A DNA stretch of 64,000 bases from Strigamia acuminata (lineage: Eukaryota > Arthropoda > Chilopoda > Geophilomorpha > Linotaeniidae), in NCBI GenBank assembly GCA_949358305.1, contig OX442316.1, positions 372,001 to 436,000 of the forward strand, given 5' to 3'. The notes beneath the pieces are model-generated. The model made no database searches and was not told the DNA's origin. It worked only from the letters and a program-made list of their open reading frames with translations. Below, piece after piece: positions 23,801 to 32,827 of the stretch (positions within the stretch are counted from its first letter, which is position 1; each line of letters begins with the position of its first letter). Both the position numbers and the translations under genes were made by a program.

Positions 23801-26233
23801 CATCCAACCGATGATTTGGGAGAATCGACTTTTGATCTCATCACAGTTGACTTAGCACAAACACCACAAGACCAATGTCTCTGAATGTTCAGAAATAGTG
23901 TTTAAACCTTAGTAGAAGGCTCCAATGTAAGTTTTAGAAACATCCAACCGATGATTTGGGAGAATTGACTTTTGATCTCATCACAGTTGACTTAGCACAA
24001 ACACCACAAAACCAATGTCTCTGAATGTTCAGAAATAGTGTTTAAACCTTAGTAGAAGGCTCCAATGTAAGTTTTAGAAACATCCAACCAATGATTTGGG
24101 AGAATAGACTTTTGATCTCATCACAGTTGACTTAGCACAAACACCACAAGACCAATGTCTCTGAATGTTCAGAAATAGTGTTTAAACCTTAGTAGAAGGC
24201 TCCAATGTAAGTTTTAGAAACATCCAACCGATGATTTGGGAGAATCGACTTTTGATCTCATCACAGTTGACTTAGCACAAACACCACAAGACCAATGTCT
24301 CTGAATGTTCAGAAATAGTGTTTAAACCTTAGTAGAAGGCTCCAATGTAAGTTTTAGAAACATCCAACCGATGATTTGGGAGAATTGACTTTTGATCTCA
24401 TCACAGTTGACTTAGCACAAACACCACAAGACCAATGTCTCTGAATGTTCAGAAATAGTGTTTAAACCTTAGTAGAAGGCTCCAATGTAAGTTTTAGAAA
24501 CATCCAACCAATGATTTGGGAGAATAGACTTTTGATCTCATCACAGTTGACTTAGCACAAACACCACAAGACCAATGTCTCTGAACGTTCAGAAATAGTG
24601 TTTAAACCTTAGTAGAAGCCTTCAATATAAGTTTTAGCAACACCCAAGCATTAAATTTTGAAAAAAAAATTTTGAGCTTATTTCACATCGCAGTTGACTT
24701 AGCACAAACACCACAAGACCAATGTCTCTGAATGTTCAGAAATAGTGTTTAAACCTTAGTAGAAGGCTCCGATGTAAGTTTTAGAAACATCCAACCAATG
24801 ATTTGGGAGAATAGACTTTTGATCTCATCACAGTTGACTTAGCACAAACACCACAAGACCAATGTCTCTGAACGTTCAGAAATAGTGTTTAAACTTTAGT
24901 AGAAGGCTCCAATGTAAGTTTTAGAAACATCCAACCAATGATTTGGGAGAATATACTTTTGATCTGATCACAGTTGACTTAGCACAAACACCACAAGTCC
25001 AATGTCTCTGAATGTTTAGAAATAGTGTTTAAACCTTAGTAGAAGCCTTCAATATAAGTTTTAGCAACACCCAAGCAATAAATTTTGAAAAAAAAATTTT
25101 GAGCTTATTTCACATCGCAGTTGACTTAGCACAAACACCACAAGACCAATGTCTCTGAATGTTCAGAAATAGTGTTTAAACCTTAGTAGAAGGCTCCAAT
25201 GTAAGTTTTAGAAACATCCAACCAATGATTTGGGAGAATAGACTTTTGATCTCATCACAGTTGACTTAGCACAAACACCACAAGTCCAATGTCTCTGAAT
25301 GTTTAGAAATAGTGTTTAAACCTTAGTAGAAGCCTTCAATATAAGTTTTAGCAACACCCAAGCAATAAATTTTGAAAAAAAAATTTTGAGCTTATTTCAC
25401 ATCGCAGTTGACTTAGCACAAACACCACAAGACCAATGTCTCTGAATGTTCAGAAATAGTGTTTAAACCTTAGTAGAAGGCTCTAATGTAAGTTTTAGAA
25501 ACATTCAACCGATGATTTGGGAGAATAGACTTTTGATCTCATCACAGTTGACTTAGCACAAACACCACAAGACCAATGTCTCTGAAAGTTCAGAAATAGT
25601 GTTTAAACCTTAGTAGAAGGCTCCAATGTAAGTTTTAGAAACATCCAACCGATGATTTGGTTGAATAGACTTTTGATCTCATCACAGTTGACTTAGCACA
25701 AACACCACAAGTCCAATGTCTCTGAATGTTCAGAAATAGTGTTTAAACCTTAGTAGAAGCCTTCAATATAAGTTTTAGCAACACCCAAGCATTAAATTTT
25801 GAAAATAAAATTTTGAGCTTATTTCACATCGCAGTTGACTTAGCACAAACACCACAAGACCAATGTCTCTAAATGTTCAGAAATAGTGTTTAAACCTTAG
25901 TAGAAGGCTCCAATGTAAGTTTTAGAAACATCCAACCAATGATTTGGGAGAATAGACTTTTGATCTCATCACAGTTGACTTAGCACAAACACCACAAGAC
26001 CAATGTCTCTGAATGTTCAGAAATAGTGTTTAAACCTTAGTAGAAGGCTTCAATGTAAGTTTTAGAAACATCCAACCAATGATTTGGGAGAATAGACTTT
26101 GATCTCATCACAGTTGACTTAGCACAAACACCACAAGACCAATGTCTCTGAATGTTCAGAAATAGTGTTTAAACCTTAGTAGAAGGCTCCAATGTAAGTT
26201 TTAGAAACATCCAACCGATGATTTGGGAGAATC

Positions 26234-26237
26234 GACT
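26234..26237 (+). repeat. Target site duplication GACT, left copy
   Basis: GACT, the last four satellite bases before the 5' LTR, is repeated at 32828-32831 right after the 3' LTR. Joining the flanks at one copy restores an uninterrupted satellite monomer (GAATCGACTTTTGATC), which confirms a clean integration. Confidence 0.85.
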
Positions 26238-27595
26238 TGTTGCTAGCAACATAAAGGAAAGCTGCTAAACGTCTTAAAAATTAGTCATCTGGAATTATTA
26301 AAAAGGGTTTTTAATATTTATCTTAGATTGGGAATTTAATTAGACACTTATTTGAATATAAGTCTTCTTTGAGTTAGTTTGAGTGAATTTCTCAGTACTG
26401 GTTGATCTGACCGGATAAATCTGGGAAGAAAAGAGTTCTTACATTAGTTATTTATCCACTTAGAATTTATTTTCTATCTTGTTTACCTGTGTTATGCATG
26501 TTTTGATGTTTCCAAGTGTTTTCCTGTTTCCAGTCCACTACTGTCAATGTAGTGACAAGGTGTAATGATGCTCTCAGACAGCAAAAGGGTACTAGAATGA
26601 GAAATGTATGTTATTATCAGTTTTAAGCTGTTTCAATCAATTTCTGTTTGTTTTCTGTATATTACTAACCAATTAAGCGTTTTGTTAACTTAGATTGTGT
26701 GTAGCCTGTCTAGTGAGCTAATTTCAAGCCTTTTTATCTTCCTGCAAGTGATCTCTGTTTACATTGTCGGCCATTACTGTGGGAGTGGTCTACTTGTATC
26801 TGTAAAGAGAGGAGAAAATGTTTAATCCCAAAGAGTTTTTGTGGGTTCTGATTAATAATTAATCACTTAATTATTATGCAATGTAAAAGTGTTAAGTTTA
26901 AGATTTATCTGTGTTGATTTATAACTTAACTTCTGCACTTACTGTAAAGTTGCCAGCTCATTGGTCTAAAATGTCTTTACTTATTCTTTTCTCTATTTTA
27001 TGAGTTGTTCAGTGTGTTTTAGAGTGAATAATTTAGTTCTCAATGAGCATTGTGTTTAGAGACTGTTGTTAATGTATACTTTTGCATTTAATGTCAAATA
27101 CTTGCTGTTAGGCTTATGTGTTTTCAACTATTAACTTCTACGGTAGTTTTGTTGTGCCAGCAGTACTTATTTCTCTTTACAAGCACTTAGAGACCTCTGT
27201 AACTTTAAGTGCAAGTGTCCTTATACAATGTGGAGATAGTTACACTTGTTGTTTCTTATTATTGTTAAAGTGTGACTTCTTTGTAAAATCCTCGTGATTC
27301 AATTGTAGTAGTCTTGTTAAGAATTTAGAGAATAAAATGGTTGCTTTTTATTTCTCTCCAAGTCTCATTTCTCTATACAACCAGAAAGCAATGTGCAGTG
27401 AGTAGAAAAATCCTCCTTCCTCCTCCTTGAACTCACCAGTGGCAGATCATCATGTGAAGCAGCAAGTTCAATTCCAGTGTTTGCATTTCTTCAAGTCTTT
27501 GGCCAACTTCTGTGTATCAGTTTTAGCCAAGCAGCAGTCAAGTATTGCCGCCCCTCCTTCTGGCCTGGTTGTCACCTGCGACCTTGCCAGAAACA
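26238..27595 (+). repeat. 5' LTR of the BEL/Pao-type element (1358 bp)
   Basis: It begins TGTTGCTAGCAACA, itself a 14-bp palindrome, and ends GAAACA, giving canonical TG...CA termini. It matches the 3' LTR at the same length with only two differences seen by eye. A poly(A) signal lies near the 3' end (27331). Short ORFs crossing this LTR start at non-ATG codons or run into the leader and are not credible genes. Confidence 0.95.
27331..27336 (+). terminator. Poly(A) signal in the 5' LTR
   Basis: AATAAA is followed by a T-rich stretch. The same site in the 3' LTR (32563-32568) would be the one used to end the element transcript. Confidence 0.5.
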
Positions 27596-27598
27596 ATT

Positions 27599-27616
27599 TG
27601 GTACCGTGAACCAAGG
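27599..27616 (+). promoter_or_regulatory. Primer-binding site
   Basis: TGGTACCGTGAACCAAGG starts three bases after the 5' LTR. It begins TGG, the complement of a tRNA CCA end, and lies where minus-strand synthesis is primed in LTR elements. I cannot name the matching tRNA without a tRNA set. Confidence 0.75.
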
Positions 27617-28020
27617 ATTTCTTCCAGTTATCTCAGTGGACCTTCATGTGTGCTGCAAAATTCATCAGTGGGTTTTGTTCTCAAGCTGTGCAAAGCTTTT
27701 ATGTGTAAAGTGCCATTGAAGCTGTGCCACTACAGTGAAGTGTATGCTCTCGTCAGCCTTTCACAGGCAAAAAAGTGGGTTTTTCAAGTTGGATTCTCAA
27801 ATTGTCAAGATGGTCAAGATGTTTTTCAACTTGGATCAAGCAAGGCTTCGAGAGTACGAGCGATCCTGCACGACAATCAATTCCAAACACAACGCAATGT
27901 ACATCCTACAAGAAGATTTGAAGAAATAATTATTAAGAATTATTATTTAAATAGAATAATATCCGAATTTGCTGCTGTAATTATTTCAAAAAGAGTTTTT
28001 GATTAGAAACTGGTGTAGTT

Positions 28021-28034
28021 GGGGGGAGAAGAAG
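28021..28034 (+). other. Polypurine run in the leader
   Basis: GGGGGGAGAAGAAG is the strongest purine tract in the element, but it is about 380 bp upstream of the gag start rather than next to the 3' LTR. It could be a displaced or internal plus-strand primer, or chance. Confidence 0.4.
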
Positions 28035-28416
28035 TTTAAGTCTTAACCATTTGATAAAATTCTCGATTCCAGTTTGTGGAATTTAGAGAATATCCAGTGA
28101 ATTAGTGAATAATACCAAGCTTTAGTGTTGGTATCCCAATTTAAAACGAGTATCTAGTCAGAAACTCAATTGTGAAAATAAGAGAATTGTCAATTACCTT
28201 TAATTATTGAATTTTGGGGGTTAAATTGCCAATCCTGTTAACATCTCGTGTGTTTCAATCCTGTTAACAGCTTGTGGATATCCATCCTGTTTTTGTGTGT
28301 TCAGTAAATCCTAGAGTGTAAAAGAATTAGACAATTTCTTGTTAACCAATTTAGTCAGTTAAGTTGAGTTTGAATCCTGAACTGATCCTTGAATTCTTCA
28401 TTTCTCGGTGAGGATT

Positions 28417-31400
28417 ATGGCTACATTATCCGCTGCTGATCTCGAGGAAAAGGAGGTCATTTGGAAAGCAAAGGCTCAAGGAGCCGAGGATCTGCTGGGA
28501 TCTTCAGTCAACATTCTAGACGGAGGAGAGCTGGAAGCCATGCAAATAACGGTTGACCAGCAATTGAGTGATCTCGCCGACGAATTGAAAGCTCTTAAAG
28601 ACGAGTCAAAAAGAGAGGACTATTTAGCGGGGCTTCAACGAATTGAAGACATTAGAACCAGAGTAAATTTATTGAAGCAAAGAGCAAAAGTGTCTGGAAA
28701 AATGGCAGGGCAATTTGGTTCCCATCCGGGACAGAATTCCAGTTTAAACCAGACGTCCGCTTCATCTAGGAGAAACACGAGATTGCCGAAAACCGACATT
28801 GCCAAATTTAGTGGCGATGCAACTGAATATAGAGGTTTTGCGAATTTATTCGAATCAGCAGTTGATCAGAACACGGAGCTTTCGAACGTGGAAAAGCTTA
28901 TATATCTGAGGTCATGCTGCACTGGGGCTGCAGAATCCGCAATCAAGTCGTACCCAATAACTGATGACGCCTACCCATTAGCGAAAAATACATTGGAGAG
29001 TCTATTCGGTTCTGAAAACACGCAGAGAAATGCTATTTCAAAGATGATTAGGGAGTCGAAACCTGTTTTCGATCTCTACCCAATCGAGCCACTCAAAGCT
29101 CTATTCACGTCATTGGCATCTGCTGTCCGGACCATGGCGCAACTGTCTGTGTCAGTTGACACTACTGGAACGTACCTTATTCCAGAACTACTTAGAAAAT
29201 TTCCACCGGAGATCTCCCAACGTTTTTACCGAAAGCATCAAGGAAAAGTTGATGATGTTAACGTTTTTCTGGACTTCGTAGCAACCGAGATACAACTGGC
29301 TGAATTGTCGGAAGAAAGCGTTCTCCTTAAGCGCGCTCATCTGAAGAAGTCAGAAAAATTTGAGAAAACTTCAAAGGAAACAAGAGAAAGACCAACTGGA
29401 ACCATGTCCTCATTCGTGACTTCCGAGAATGGAAAATTGAGTATGAATTCCAAGTCAAATCCAAACCGCAAACCCGCCTGCGCTTATTGTGATGGTGATC
29501 ACGCACACGCAAATTGTGATGCGGATCTCGATGTACCAGCGAGGATCGAAATAGTGAAGAAGAAACGACTTTGTTTCAACTGCTTGAGATATAACCACAC
29601 AGCCAAAGAATGTACCGTGAAGTTTTGTTGTCGCTTGTGTGGTGGAAGACATCACACATCGATCTGCAACAAAAACAACAAAGAAAAAGCGATTACACCA
29701 AAAGAAGAAAACGTGTCTACTAATGTATCGCTTACCGAGTCGGTGGAGATTCAACTGATGGTCTTCACTGCTCTTTTTGTGAAGAAAAATGGAGACATGT
29801 ACCCCGTCCGCGGATTATTAGATCCAGGAAGCCATCGCTCCTACGTCACGAAGAGACTAGTAAATAAATTCCGGATGCAAAAGATCGAGACACTACACAC
29901 GATGACACAGTGTCTGCTCAACAAAAAGCCAGTTCCGACGACACATGATGTCTTTAGATTCGAACTACAATCAAGACACGGAACAAAAAAGACATCAATC
30001 CTTGCATTAGAAACCGACACACTCCCGAAAGTCAAAGGGATAATTGGAGCAGAAGCCATAAAGCAAGTCCAATCACTCGGACTTGAGATGGCTGAGATAC
30101 ATCCGTCAGAATCGGAAGACATTGACGTCTTATTAGGAAGCAACGCATGGTGGAAGATTTGTCAAGGTGGAAGCCGAAAAATCAACGACGAGTTGGGATT
30201 AATGGAGACAATTTTTGGGTGGATTCTAAACGGTCGACTGAAACCAAACAACCCGCTTGAAGAAAACATGGCAGCGTGCAACATTTCTTGCATGGCGGTC
30301 GAGTCCAAAGAAGAAGTGATCTCAAATCAACCTGAAAATGACGAAAACAAAATAGTCCAATTAATTCCGAAATCACTGCCCAACATGAATGGCGAACCCG
30401 GTGTGAATAAACAGACAGACGTCACACCTTCTTGTTTTGCCGCGAGCCTCTCCAGTGGTCTGGAGAAAGAGGAACTGGACACCACCCTCCAAAAAACGAA
30501 AAAGTCGTTCAAGGATGGAGGATTGGTCAACAGAACTCCAAGCTCGGACATGAAGCCGGAATTACGAGGGCGAAATCAGTTAGAGTCAGGGAGAAAGAAC
30601 GTCGAATTACTTACAAACCAAGTGCCCAGTTTACCCAAATTGTGTGCAATCGTGAGATGGAGTGGAAACGTGATTCTGAATTTCTGGAAAAAGAAAATTG
30701 ATTTGTCAACCAATCAAAAGGGAATTCATCTCATCATTGGTCCAATGTATGCGGGAAAAACGACCAAGTTATTGAAGCTTTTAGAAAAGGAAGAGAAGAC
30801 GTCGTCCCTGCTAATTAAACACTCCAATGACGATCGTTACAGTAAAACCGAAGTCGTGACCCACGACGGTCATCGACGAGAAGCAATTGCTACCAGTAGC
30901 CTAACCAATGCTGTGGAAAAAACGAAATTAGTGAAGACAATCAGAATTGACGAAGGACAGTTTTTTCCCGACATTTTTACTTTTTCAAATGAAATGGCTG
31001 AGCAAAAGAAAAAGGTAATAGTCGCCGCATTAGACGTCGACTTCAAGAGGAAGCCATTTGATCAGATATCCGAGTTAGTTCCACTAGCCGAGTCTGTTGT
31101 GAAACTACAAGCAAAATGTTATTTTTGCGGAGATAAAGCTGAATTTTCAAGACGAATTTCGCACGAAACCAGAGTCAAGATGATAGGAGGGATCGACAAA
31201 TACAAACCAACCTGTCGAGTATGTTTCTCAAAGCCCATGAAGTCTCTAGAGACGAAAAGGAAAATCATCAACGGAATTATTCGACTTAGTTGTATGATTG
31301 TCAACCGAAGAATACCTCCGTGGATACCAAATTTGATCCGTCAAAGAATCATGCCACCCAGAGTGAAATACAAAAAGGTGAAAGAAGTCTCCCAAATATT

Positions 31401-31434
31401 ATCATCAAAGACCAGAAGTAATCAAACTAAATGA
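28417..31434 (+). CDS. Gag-protease-thymidine kinase fusion polyprotein
   Basis: A single open frame of 1005 aa. I chose the ATG at 28417 because it has a good eukaryotic context (A at -3, G at +4); the in-frame GTG at 28408 is unlikely to be used. Residues 1-115: acidic, heptad-like Gag N-terminus. 125-300: DUF1759-like Gag core (KFSGD at 130). 355-367, 386-399 and 405-417: three CCHC zinc knuckles. About 455-608: DUF1758-like aspartic protease with D469-P-G-S where families usually have D-S/T-G, ending in the GWILNG motif typical of BEL/Pao. 609-768: linker. 769-939: TK1-type thymidine kinase. 940-1005: basic tail. RT, RNase H and integrase are missing. The kinase should phosphorylate thymidine to dTMP with ATP. 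As part of Gag it would be expected in virus-like particles, made in equal amounts with Gag. Start, domain order and frame are seen; activity and packaging are inferred. Confidence 0.93.
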   Translation: MATLSAADLEEKEVIWKAKAQGAEDLLGSSVNILDGGELEAMQITVDQQLSDLADELKALKDESKREDYLAGLQRIEDIRTRVNLLKQRAKVSGKMAGQFGSHPGQNSSLNQTSASSRRNTRLPKTDIAKFSGDATEYRGFANLFESAVDQNTELSNVEKLIYLRSCCTGAAESAIKSYPITDDAYPLAKNTLESLFGSENTQRNAISKMIRESKPVFDLYPIEPLKALFTSLASAVRTMAQLSVSVDTTGTYLIPELLRKFPPEISQRFYRKHQGKVDDVNVFLDFVATEIQLAELSEESVLLKRAHLKKSEKFEKTSKETRERPTGTMSSFVTSENGKLSMNSKSNPNRKPACAYCDGDHAHANCDADLDVPARIEIVKKKRLCFNCLRYNHTAKECTVKFCCRLCGGRHHTSICNKNNKEKAITPKEENVSTNVSLTESVEIQLMVFTALFVKKNGDMYPVRGLLDPGSHRSYVTKRLVNKFRMQKIETLHTMTQCLLNKKPVPTTHDVFRFELQSRHGTKKTSILALETDTLPKVKGIIGAEAIKQVQSLGLEMAEIHPSESEDIDVLLGSNAWWKICQGGSRKINDELGLMETIFGWILNGRLKPNNPLEENMAACNISCMAVESKEEVISNQPENDENKIVQLIPKSLPNMNGEPGVNKQTDVTPSCFAASLSSGLEKEELDTTLQKTKKSFKDGGLVNRTPSSDMKPELRGRNQLESGRKNVELLTNQVPSLPKLCAIVRWSGNVILNFWKKKIDLSTNQKGIHLIIGPMYAGKTTKLLKLLEKEEKTSSLLIKHSNDDRYSKTEVVTHDGHRREAIATSSLTNAVEKTKLVKTIRIDEGQFFPDIFTFSNEMAEQKKKVIVAALDVDFKRKPFDQISELVPLAESVVKLQAKCYFCGDKAEFSRRISHETRVKMIGGIDKYKPTCRVCFSKPMKSLETKRKIINGIIRLSCMIVNRRIPPWIPNLIRQRIMPPRVKYKKVKEVSQILSSKTRSNQTK
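30721..31233 (+). other. Captured TK1-type thymidine kinase domain (residues 769-939)
   Basis: All landmarks of type II thymidine kinases are present in order. P-loop GPMYAGKTT at 775-783 (Lys781 binds ATP phosphates). DRY at 806-808 and THDG at 815-818. DEGQFF at 845-850, with Glu846 as the expected catalytic base. LDVDFKRKPF at 872-881. LAESVVKL at 890-897. Zinc-binding cysteines C901, C904, C933 and C936, with the lasso segment IGGIDKY at 923-929 between the pairs. The length (171 aa) matches a full catalytic core, with no stop or frameshift. The AESVVKL and GGxDKY motifs resemble animal and poxvirus-type TK1 more than bacterial enzymes. The DVDF string differs from the DGTF of animal TK1 and recalls bacterial forms. 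No intron is present, as expected for a sequence carried through RNA. Confidence 0.93.
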
Positions 31435-31469
31435 TGGGTTGTTCGCACTTTCTTTTCGCCGGCAATCTA
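31435..31469 (+). other. Short gap between ORF stop and 3' LTR, no clear polypurine tract
   Basis: Only 35 bp separate the TGA from the 3' LTR. The bases next to the LTR (CGCCGGCAATCTA) are mixed, not a purine run, although this is where the plus-strand primer is expected. Confidence 0.7.
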
Positions 31470-32827
31470 TGTTGCTAGCAACATAAAGGAAAGCTGCTAA
31501 ACGTCTTAAAAATTAGTCATCTGGAATTATTAAAAAGGGTTTTTAATATTTATCTTAGATTGGGAATTTAATTAGACACTTATTTGAATATAAGTCTTCT
31601 TTGAGTTAGTTTGAGTGAATTTCTCAGTACTGGTTGATCTGACCGGATAAATCTGGGAAGAAAAGAGTTCTTACATTAGTTATTTATCCACTTAGAATTT
31701 ATTTTCTATCTTGTTTACCTGTGTTATGCATGTTTTGATGTTTCCAAGTGTTTTCCTGTTTCCAGTCCACTACTGTCAATGTAGTGACAAGGTGTAATGA
31801 TGCTCTCAGACAGCAAAAGGGTACTAGAATGAGAAATGTATGTTATTATCAGTTTTAAGCTGTTTCAATCAATTTCTGTTTGTTTTCTGTATATTACTAA
31901 CCAATTAAGCGTTTTGTTAACTTAGATTGTGTGTAGCCTGTCTAGTGAGCTAATTTCAAGCCTTTTTATCTTCCTGCAAGTGATCTCTGTTTACATTGTC
32001 GGCCATTACTGTGGGAGTGGTCTACTTGTATCTGTAAAGAGAGGAGAAAATGTTTAATCCCAAAGAGTTTTTGTGGGTTCTGATTAATAATTAATCACTT
32101 AATTATTATGCAATGTAAAAGTGTTAAGTTTAAGATTTATCTGTGTTGATTTATAACTTAACTTCTGCACTTACTGTAAAGTTGCCAGCTCATTGGTCTA
32201 AAATGTCTTTACTTATTCTTTTCTCTATTTTATGAGTTGTTCAGTGTGTTTTAGAGTGAATAATTTAGTTCTCAATGAGCATTGTGTTTAGAGACTGTTG
32301 TTAATGTATACTTTTGCATTTAATGTCAAATACTTGCTGTTAGGCTTATGTGTTTTCAACTATTAACTTCTACGGTAGTTTTGTTGTGCCAGCAGTACTT
32401 ATTTCTCTTTACAAGCACTTAGAGACCTCTGTAACTTTAAGTGCAAGTGTCCTTATACAATGTGGAGATAGTTACACTTGTTGTTTCTTATTATTGTTAA
32501 AGTGTGACTTCTTTGTAAAATCCTCGTGATTCAATTGTAGTAGTCTTGTTAAGAATTTAGAGAATAAAATGGTTGCTTTTTATTTCTCTCCAAGTCTCAT
32601 TTCTCTATACAACCAGAAAGCAATGTGCAGTGAGTAGAAAAATCCTCCTTCCTCCTCCTTGAACTCACCAGTGGCAGATCATCATGTGAAGCAGCAAGTT
32701 CAATTCCAGTGTTTGCATTTCTTCAAGTCTTTGGCCAACTTCTGTGTATCAATTTTAGCCAAGCAGCAGTCAAGTATTGCCGCCCCTCCTTCTGGCCTGG
32801 TTGTCGCCTGCGACCTTGCCAGAAACA
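31470..32827 (+). repeat. 3' LTR of the BEL/Pao-type element (1358 bp)
   Basis: Same length and sequence as the 5' LTR apart from A at 32752 (G at 27520) and G at 32806 (A at 27574). It ends GAAACA and is followed directly by the GACT target duplication and satellite. It carries the poly(A) signal AATAAA at 32563-32568. Confidence 0.95.
32563..32568 (+). terminator. Poly(A) signal in the 3' LTR
   Basis: AATAAA followed by a T-rich run. This is the likely processing signal for the gag-protease-TK transcript. Confidence 0.5.

Larger units (their letters stand above)
3059..26237 (+). repeat. Satellite array, left block (type A 140 bp and type B 147 bp monomers)
   Basis: The array is entirely head-to-tail copies of one monomer family in one orientation. 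Type A is 140 bp. Type B is 147 bp, differs mainly in its second half and carries an A-tract (AAATTTTGAAAAAAAAATTTT). A 139-bp A variant lacks one T in GACTTTTGATC, and a B variant lacks two bases. Nearly every monomer has GTTTAAAC and a palindrome-derived block, TCTGAANGTTCAGA. Monomer starts measured at the shared GTTGACTTAG block (e.g. 3196, 3343, 3483, 3623, 3770) give steps of 147, 140, 140 and 147. B units usually follow two or four A units, so the array has higher-order structure. No ORF or RNA gene lies inside. The left edge is cut by the upstream LTR element and the right edge by the BEL/Pao insertion. Confidence 0.97.
27596..28416 (+). other. 5' leader between LTR and gag
   Basis: This 821-bp stretch holds the primer-binding site at its start and no convincing gene. 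A frame open from 27545 to 28006 overlaps the LTR and resembles nothing I know. A purine run, GGGGGGAGAAGAAG (28021-28034), looks like a polypurine tract but lies upstream of gag. A direct repeat of AATCCTGTTAACA occurs at 28231 and 28257. The stretch probably contains packaging signals for the RNA, but none can be pinpointed. Confidence 0.6.
26238..32827 (+). mobile_element. Complete BEL/Pao-type LTR retrotransposon carrying gag-protease-thymidine kinase
   Basis: A 6590-bp element has 1358-bp LTRs, a primer-binding site, an 821-bp leader and one long ORF, flanked by a GACT duplication and nested in satellite. Gag with a DUF1759-like region, three CCHC knuckles and a DUF1758-like protease identify BEL/Pao. 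The internal part (3874 bp) is too short for a normal pol; reverse transcriptase, RNase H and integrase are absent, so the element must be mobilised in trans. A TK1-type thymidine kinase sits at the 3' end of the ORF, where pol would be. The LTRs differ at two positions (27520/32752 and 27574/32806, both transitions), about 0.15%, so insertion was recent. Known non-autonomous gag-only LTR elements (TR-GAG type) are the closest structural analogy; the kinase is the novelty. Confidence 0.93.

Noticed and set aside
3059-26237. Regular repeats resembling a giant CRISPR array
   Set aside because: Units are 139-147 bp and nearly identical along their full length; there are no short repeats separated by unique spacers, and the DNA is eukaryotic.
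27427-27609. 60-aa ORF repeated in both LTRs
   Set aside because: It starts at a non-ATG codon, lies across the LTR end, and changes its C-terminus according to what follows the LTR.
27545-28006. 153-aa ORF crossing the 5' LTR, primer-binding site and leader
   Set aside because: It spans sites needed for reverse transcription, its composition looks unlike a folded protein, and it is not preserved downstream of the 3' LTR.
28408-28416. GTG start three codons before the ATG
   Set aside because: Eukaryotic translation strongly prefers the ATG at 28417, which has a good context.
30721-31233. Thymidine kinase as a host gene or pseudogene lying beside the element
   Set aside because: It is in the same uninterrupted frame as Gag-protease, between intact LTRs and with no separate start, poly(A) or target duplication.
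29327-31304. Several 60-100 aa ORFs on the minus strand and in another plus frame
   Set aside because: All lie inside the Gag-protease-TK coding region and are shadows of it.
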